From NCBI GenBank assembly GCA_031270875.1, contig JAISXC010000249.1:1-17305 (forward strand): a stretch of 17,305 nucleotides of DNA. Direction: 5' to 3'. The DNA is from Desulfovibrio sp. Lineage in GTDB: Bacteria; Desulfobacterota; Desulfovibrionia; Desulfovibrionales; Desulfovibrionaceae. The position numbers and the translations under genes were made by a program. This document shows positions 14,758 to 17,305 of this stretch, one piece after another (position 1 is the first letter of the stretch; each line of letters begins with the position of its first letter). The notes beneath the pieces are model-generated. The model made no database searches. It saw nothing but the letters and a program-made list of their open reading frames with translations, and was not told the origin of the DNA.

Positions 14758-15534
14758 ATGATAAACAAAATATTATTATCTATATTCAAGAATTTTAACA
14801 TCGATAAATGCGCGATATGTGGATGCCATATTACAACAACGCCTGATAATACAAGAAAAGAAAAAATCAAAGCGGAAAAAGAATACATTGAAATTTGTAA
14901 AAAAGAGGGTATTGAAATTTATAGTTATAAAATTTGTGAAAATTGCCTTTGTAAAAAGATAAAAATTTTTGAAGATGAAAAATATGATAGTTATCTAAAT
15001 ATGAAGGAAAGAACATACCTGGAGGAACTACAATTATCGAACGTGACAAAGAAAAACATTAGCGGAACGAGCAGGCAGAATATTATTAAAAAATGTGCAA
15101 AAATTGAAGAATCATTTAATGAAGAATACAGCGATTTTGTTAAACAGCATTTTAGAACAGGTTGCTATTACTATATTTCTGTAGAAAATGACAGAAATGG
15201 CATTGTAACAATTGTCGTCAAGGCTAAAAAAGATGATGAATATGGGAAATATATAGGTGAACTTGGCGAGATAGAACATGATGAAATAAATGTCATTTAT
15301 GGAATTGATATTTTTTCATACATGTTAAATAATCCCAAATCTATAGAATTGTATCATCCTGTTTTTTTTGAGACAAATGATAAAAAGGGGAAGCAAATTA
15401 TTAACGTCTGTTTTGACGCGACCGTTGAGTATCCACTAAGAATATCTAATTACATATTGCGTTCAGATTTCAGAATGGAGCGCTTTGGTTTTTATTATGA
15501 TATCCTATTGAAAAAAAATCTTGACCCATCCTAG
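14758..15534 (+). CDS. Unknown protein: Cys-rich N-terminus plus domain shared with the gene at 13484
   Basis: A 258-residue protein starting MINKILLSIFKNFNIDKCAI. CAICGCH near residue 18 and CENCLC about 48 residues later supply two Cys pairs that probably bind zinc. From about residue 84 (YLEELQLSNVTKKNISG) to 225 it matches the 144-residue protein at 13484-13918, and a further tail of roughly 33 residues follows. I know no family name for the shared domain. I chose the ATG at 14758; an ATG at 14704 would add 18 residues but has no SD and lies in the hairpin leader. The gene is strongly AT-rich compared with the tail genes, which points to separate acquisition. Confidence 0.72.
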   Translation: MINKILLSIFKNFNIDKCAICGCHITTTPDNTRKEKIKAEKEYIEICKKEGIEIYSYKICENCLCKKIKIFEDEKYDSYLNMKERTYLEELQLSNVTKKNISGTSRQNIIKKCAKIEESFNEEYSDFVKQHFRTGCYYYISVENDRNGIVTIVVKAKKDDEYGKYIGELGEIEHDEINVIYGIDIFSYMLNNPKSIELYHPVFFETNDKKGKQIINVCFDATVEYPLRISNYILRSDFRMERFGFYYDILLKKNLDPS

Positions 15535-15604
15535 CTTCTATGCCTATGTATTCCTACGGCTCTCAAAAAGCCTATCGGCGGTCACGCCACCCGTCAGTTT
15601 GGCC

Positions 15605-15633
15605 TTTATTTTTGCCCTTTTCTGGGGTATAAT
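15605..15633 (+). promoter_or_regulatory. Promoter for C4-like element B
   Basis: A perfect TATAAT (15628-15633) within GGGGTATAAT sits 12 bases before the closing stem of copy B; a weak -35 (TTTATT, 15605-15610) is 17 bases upstream. The same GGGGTATAAT with a T-rich upstream region precedes copy C, so the promoter was duplicated together with the RNA. Confidence 0.6.
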
Positions 15634-15644
15634 CATTGCCATAT

Positions 15645-15722
15645 TTGCCGGGCGTGGGCGAAATACAATACCCGCAAGGGAAAATAGGCCGGAGTTCCTA
15701 CGCTCTTTTCAGCGCCCGGCAA
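15645..15722 (+). ncRNA. C4-like structured RNA element, copy B
   Basis: TTGCCGGGCG (15645-15654) and CGCCCGGCAA (15713-15722) form a perfect 10-bp closing stem. The interior has CCGCAAGGGAA (15672-15682), identical to copy C, and a hairpin GAG/CTC whose loop TTCCTACG (15695-15702) carries an anti-SD. The gene that follows at 15780 has GGGGAGG as SD, which this loop does not match. CTTTTCAG (15705-15712) is complementary to CTGAAAAG (15753-15760) just before that SD, a possible substitute contact. RNA identity is inferred from structure and repetition only. Confidence 0.6.
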
Positions 15723-15743
15723 TCTTCATTGGAGAGGATTGCC
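15718..15743 (+). promoter_or_regulatory. Alternative hairpin overlapping the closing stem of copy B
   Basis: GGCAATC (15718-15724) pairs perfectly with GATTGCC (15737-15743) around a 12-base loop containing GGAGAG. The same GGCAA also closes copy B, so the two structures exclude each other. This could be a switch between a free RNA and a continued mRNA, or a 3' processing signal. Confidence 0.4.
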
Positions 15744-15779
15744 TGTGTGAACCTGAAAAGTTCCATTGGGGAGGTAGCT

Positions 15780-16055
15780 ATGAATGATAAAATTATCACT
15801 GTGCAGAATATTGATATTGTATTCGACATTGAAGACATCAACATAACTGAGAAGATTAGAGAAGCGTGTAATACCCTTGGTAAATTAACAAGAGAAGCTG
15901 CGAAACGCGGGCTAGTGGTGACTATTGAGATTGATAATAGTATGTTTGCTATAGCAGGACTGATATTAACGCCAATGGTGCTTAGACCAATGCCGGAGGA
16001 GGAAAAATCCAAGTCTGACAAATTGCGGCAACAATTGGGGCTTGCTGATGAATGA
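15780..16055 (+). CDS. Small protein of unknown function downstream of RNA element B
   Basis: A 91-residue protein (MNDKIITVQNIDIVFDIEDI ... IREACNTLGKLTREAAKRGL ... PEEEKSKSDKLRQQLGLADE), probably alpha/beta with a charged C-terminal helix; no family recognised. GGGGAGG lies five bases before the ATG, a very strong SD. An in-frame GTG at 15747 would add 11 residues. It occupies the place that an antirepressor or its leader gene would hold behind a C4-type RNA, so it may be a small regulator, but that is positional inference. Confidence 0.65.
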   Translation: MNDKIITVQNIDIVFDIEDINITEKIREACNTLGKLTREAAKRGLVVTIEIDNSMFAIAGLILTPMVLRPMPEEEKSKSDKLRQQLGLADE

Positions 16056-16072
16056 AAATAAATTACCAGCCT

Positions 16073-16095
16073 CTTGACATTCCCGCCGCCCTGTG
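16073..16095 (+). repeat. 23-base direct repeat, copy 2
   Basis: Same sequence as 14588-14610 with two differences (T for C, G for A). It starts the intergenic region before rha, 18 bases after the stop of the 91-residue gene. Confidence 0.65.
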
Positions 16096-16161
16096 TTTCC
16101 GTTGACTCATCAAGTCTATTGGCAGCACGAGCGCGGCTGTAAAAAATCGCGTTTAACACTG

Positions 16162-16189
16162 CCCGGCCTATTTTGTCGGGTTTCTTTTT
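16162..16189 (+). terminator. Intrinsic terminator ahead of RNA element C
   Basis: CCCGGC (16162-16167) pairs with GTCGGG (16175-16180, one G-U) around a 7-base loop and is followed by TTTCTTTTT. It would stop transcription coming from the upstream gene just before the promoter of copy C, so that the RNA and rha are under their own promoter. Confidence 0.6.
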
Positions 16190-16199
16190 GGGGTATAAT
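16171..16199 (+). promoter_or_regulatory. Promoter for RNA element C and rha
   Basis: TATAAT (16194-16199) in GGGGTATAAT has a poor -35 (TTTTGT, 16171-16176) at 17 bases, which overlaps the terminator loop. Transcripts would start near 16206 and include the folded element and rha. The same core promoter precedes copy B. Confidence 0.6.
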
Positions 16200-16205
16200 A
16201 TCCTC

Positions 16206-16303
16206 AATATTTAAGCCGATAAGATAATTGGCCGGGATGATAGCGCCTAATAACCGCAAGGGAATAAGCGCACTGCTCCAATAGACAGGATTGAGTCCCG
16301 GCC
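16206..16303 (+). ncRNA. C4-type antisense RNA candidate in front of rha, copy C
   Basis: GGCCGGGA (16230-16237) and TCCCGGCC (16296-16303) close the element. Inside are GCGC/GCGC (16243-16246, 16268-16271) around the shared CCGCAAGGGAA core (16254-16264), and CTG/CAG (16273-16275, 16286-16288) closing a loop that displays CTCCAATAG (16276-16284). That loop is the exact reverse complement of CTATTGGAG (16334-16342), which holds the SD of rha; pairing extends to ten Watson-Crick pairs plus one G-U. In phages P1 and P7 the C4 RNA is cut from the leader of the antirepressor mRNA and blocks its translation in this way. Size, position, structure and target agree; membership of the C4 family itself needs a covariance search. 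Confidence 0.72.
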
Positions 16304-16332
16304 TTTCTCGTACCCAAAGGCCCATCATCAAA

Positions 16333-16343
16333 TCTATTGGAGT
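16333..16343 (+). promoter_or_regulatory. rha ribosome-binding site and antisense target
   Basis: TCTATTGGAGT contains the GGAG that sits six bases before the rha ATG and pairs with the loop of element C (16275-16285). Occupation by the RNA would directly hide the ribosome-binding site. Confidence 0.7.
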
Positions 16344-16348
16344 TTCTC

Positions 16349-17278
16349 ATGACCAGCCTTATCCCTTCCCCGTCCGTTTCCCTCGTCAATGGCCGCCCGT
16401 CCGTAACTTCCCAACAAATCGCTGAGCATTTCGGCAAAAGGCACGATTCCATTTTGCGGGATATTCGCCGGGTTATGGCTGAATGCCCGAAAGATTTCAC
16501 TGACCACAATTTTGTGGCGAGTGAATATACAGACGAAACCGGGCGGAAACTTCTCATGTTCCTCATCTACCGCGACGGCTTCATGTTGCTCGTCATGGGC
16601 TACACCGGCAAGAAGGCCCTGCAAATCAAGCTGGCCTATATCGCCGCGTTTAATGCGATGGAGGCCGAGATTGCCGGGCAGAAAGCCCTTCCCGAAACCA
16701 CAACCCCCTCAACCCCTGCCGACCGCAAGCCGCTGCGCTCTCTGGTCAACGCATGGGCCAAAATCGCCAACGTGCATCATTCCGCTCTCTGGCCCCAGGT
16801 CCGCGCCCATTTCCAGCTTGAGCGCATTGACGACCTGCCGGTGGAATGGATTCCGCAGTCCCTTGCCTTCGTGCAGGGCAAGATTGACGAGTTTCAAAGG
16901 TTGCAGCAAAAGGCGTTGCCGGAAGCTCCCCGCCGGATGGAATCAAACGTCGTTCTTGCCAACACGCCGAAGTGGTATCAGATGCAACTGAAGCAACTTT
17001 GGAAAGACCTCAATGACGCGCACGAGTGCAGGCGGCGGCTTCTCGCCATCAACGCGGAAACGCGCAGGGTGACGGGGCCGCTTTACAAGGACGTTATGAA
17101 CAAACTGACCAGGGGCAACCGCTACGAGAACGGCAGCGCCATCGTTTGCCTTGACCGCCCCCTTTCCAACCTGCATTCGTTCGAGTACGAGGCCGGGAAG
17201 ATGATAGAGGACGGCTACTACATGATATTCGACGCCATCGGCCTTGGCCTGCAATACGCCAAGATGCTGGAGTTGTAG
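16349..17278 (+). CDS. rha: Rha-family phage regulatory protein (antirepressor type)
   Basis: A 309-residue protein. Residues about 10-105 are a Rha domain: VNGRPSVTSQQIAEHFGKRH, DSILRDIRRV, FTDHNFVASEYTDETGRKL, MFLIYRDGFMLLVMGYTGKKA, AYIAAFNAME. Residues about 126-185 (LRSLVNAWAKIANVHHSALW ... WIPQSLAFVQGKIDEF) resemble the ORF6C-like C-terminal part of phage antirepressors; the last hundred residues are not recognised. Proteins of this design act against phage repressors or host factors when induced. The ATG at 16349 has GGAG at six bases and is preferred over an in-frame TTG at 16337. Translation is probably controlled by the antisense element just upstream. Its GC content is like the tail genes, unlike the AT-rich genes before it. 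Confidence 0.85.
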   Translation: MTSLIPSPSVSLVNGRPSVTSQQIAEHFGKRHDSILRDIRRVMAECPKDFTDHNFVASEYTDETGRKLLMFLIYRDGFMLLVMGYTGKKALQIKLAYIAAFNAMEAEIAGQKALPETTTPSTPADRKPLRSLVNAWAKIANVHHSALWPQVRAHFQLERIDDLPVEWIPQSLAFVQGKIDEFQRLQQKALPEAPRRMESNVVLANTPKWYQMQLKQLWKDLNDAHECRRRLLAINAETRRVTGPLYKDVMNKLTRGNRYENGSAIVCLDRPLSNLHSFEYEAGKMIEDGYYMIFDAIGLGLQYAKMLEL

Positions 17279-17305
17279 CGTACGCAATAGCTCCCGCCAT
17301 GAGGT

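Noticed and set aside
15636..15779. Coding extension of the 91-residue gene through RNA element B
   Set aside because: It would run through the closing stem and conserved core; the ATG at 15780 has a very strong SD.
16512..16991. Open frame of 159 codons inside rha
   Set aside because: Shadow frame with a composition typical of a GC-rich gene read out of phase; rha has clear domain matches.
1..17305. CRISPR arrays, tRNA genes, insertion sequences, reverse transcriptase or diversity-generating repeats
   Set aside because: I saw no regularly spaced repeats, cloverleaf, transposase, RT motif or template/variable repeat pair; the glycine-rich tip has no matching template in the window.
17300..17305. 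Possible start of another plus-strand gene (ATG AGG)
   Set aside because: Only six bases are available before the window ends.

Overview
The window is a stretch of a tailed-phage genome, most likely a prophage, with long non-contractile (siphovirus) tail genes. Base composition and style resemble a moderately GC-rich Gram-negative host; a Desulfovibrionaceae-type gut bacterium is my guess, but nothing in the window proves the host.

Positions 1-10979 are a compact minus-strand tail and lysis operon. In transcription order it holds: a tail assembly chaperone (10979-10617) with a slippery A AAA AAC right before its stop, which would fuse it to the downstream frame as in lambda G/GT; a small unknown protein; a 1294-residue tape measure protein; a DUF1833-type tail protein; an NlpC/P60-type tail protein (lambda K-like); a J-like tip/host-specificity protein with FN3-like modules and a glycine-rich C-terminal domain; a small membrane protein (possible holin); a tiny ORF; and a GH108 lysozyme cut by the window start. 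Genes abut or overlap and most have a clear Shine-Dalgarno sequence.

Positions 11117-17278 are a mostly plus-strand accessory ('moron'-like) island pointing away from the tail operon and lying directly upstream of the tail chaperone gene. It holds a small unknown protein, an ORF6N antirepressor-type protein, a lipoprotein, a DEDDh exonuclease-BRCT fusion, two proteins sharing a roughly 140-residue unknown domain (one with an added Cys-rich zinc-ribbon-like N-terminus), a BrnT/BrnA toxin-antitoxin pair on the minus strand, a 91-residue unknown protein, and a Rha-family regulator. Several of these genes are clearly AT-richer than the tail genes.

The most interesting signal is non-coding. Three intergenic regions (about 13937-14015, 15645-15722 and 16230-16303) can fold alike: an 8-11 bp closing stem rich in GCCGGG/CCCGGC, an inner hairpin around a CGCAAG core, and a second hairpin whose loop carries an anti-Shine-Dalgarno sequence. 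In the third copy the loop CTCCAATAG (16276-16284) is the exact reverse complement of CTATTGGAG (16334-16342), which contains the ribosome-binding site of the rha gene. This is the logic of the C4 antisense RNA of phages P1/P7, which silences an antirepressor in cis. The other two copies keep an anti-SD loop but no longer precede a matching gene, suggesting that gene cassettes were exchanged behind the RNAs.
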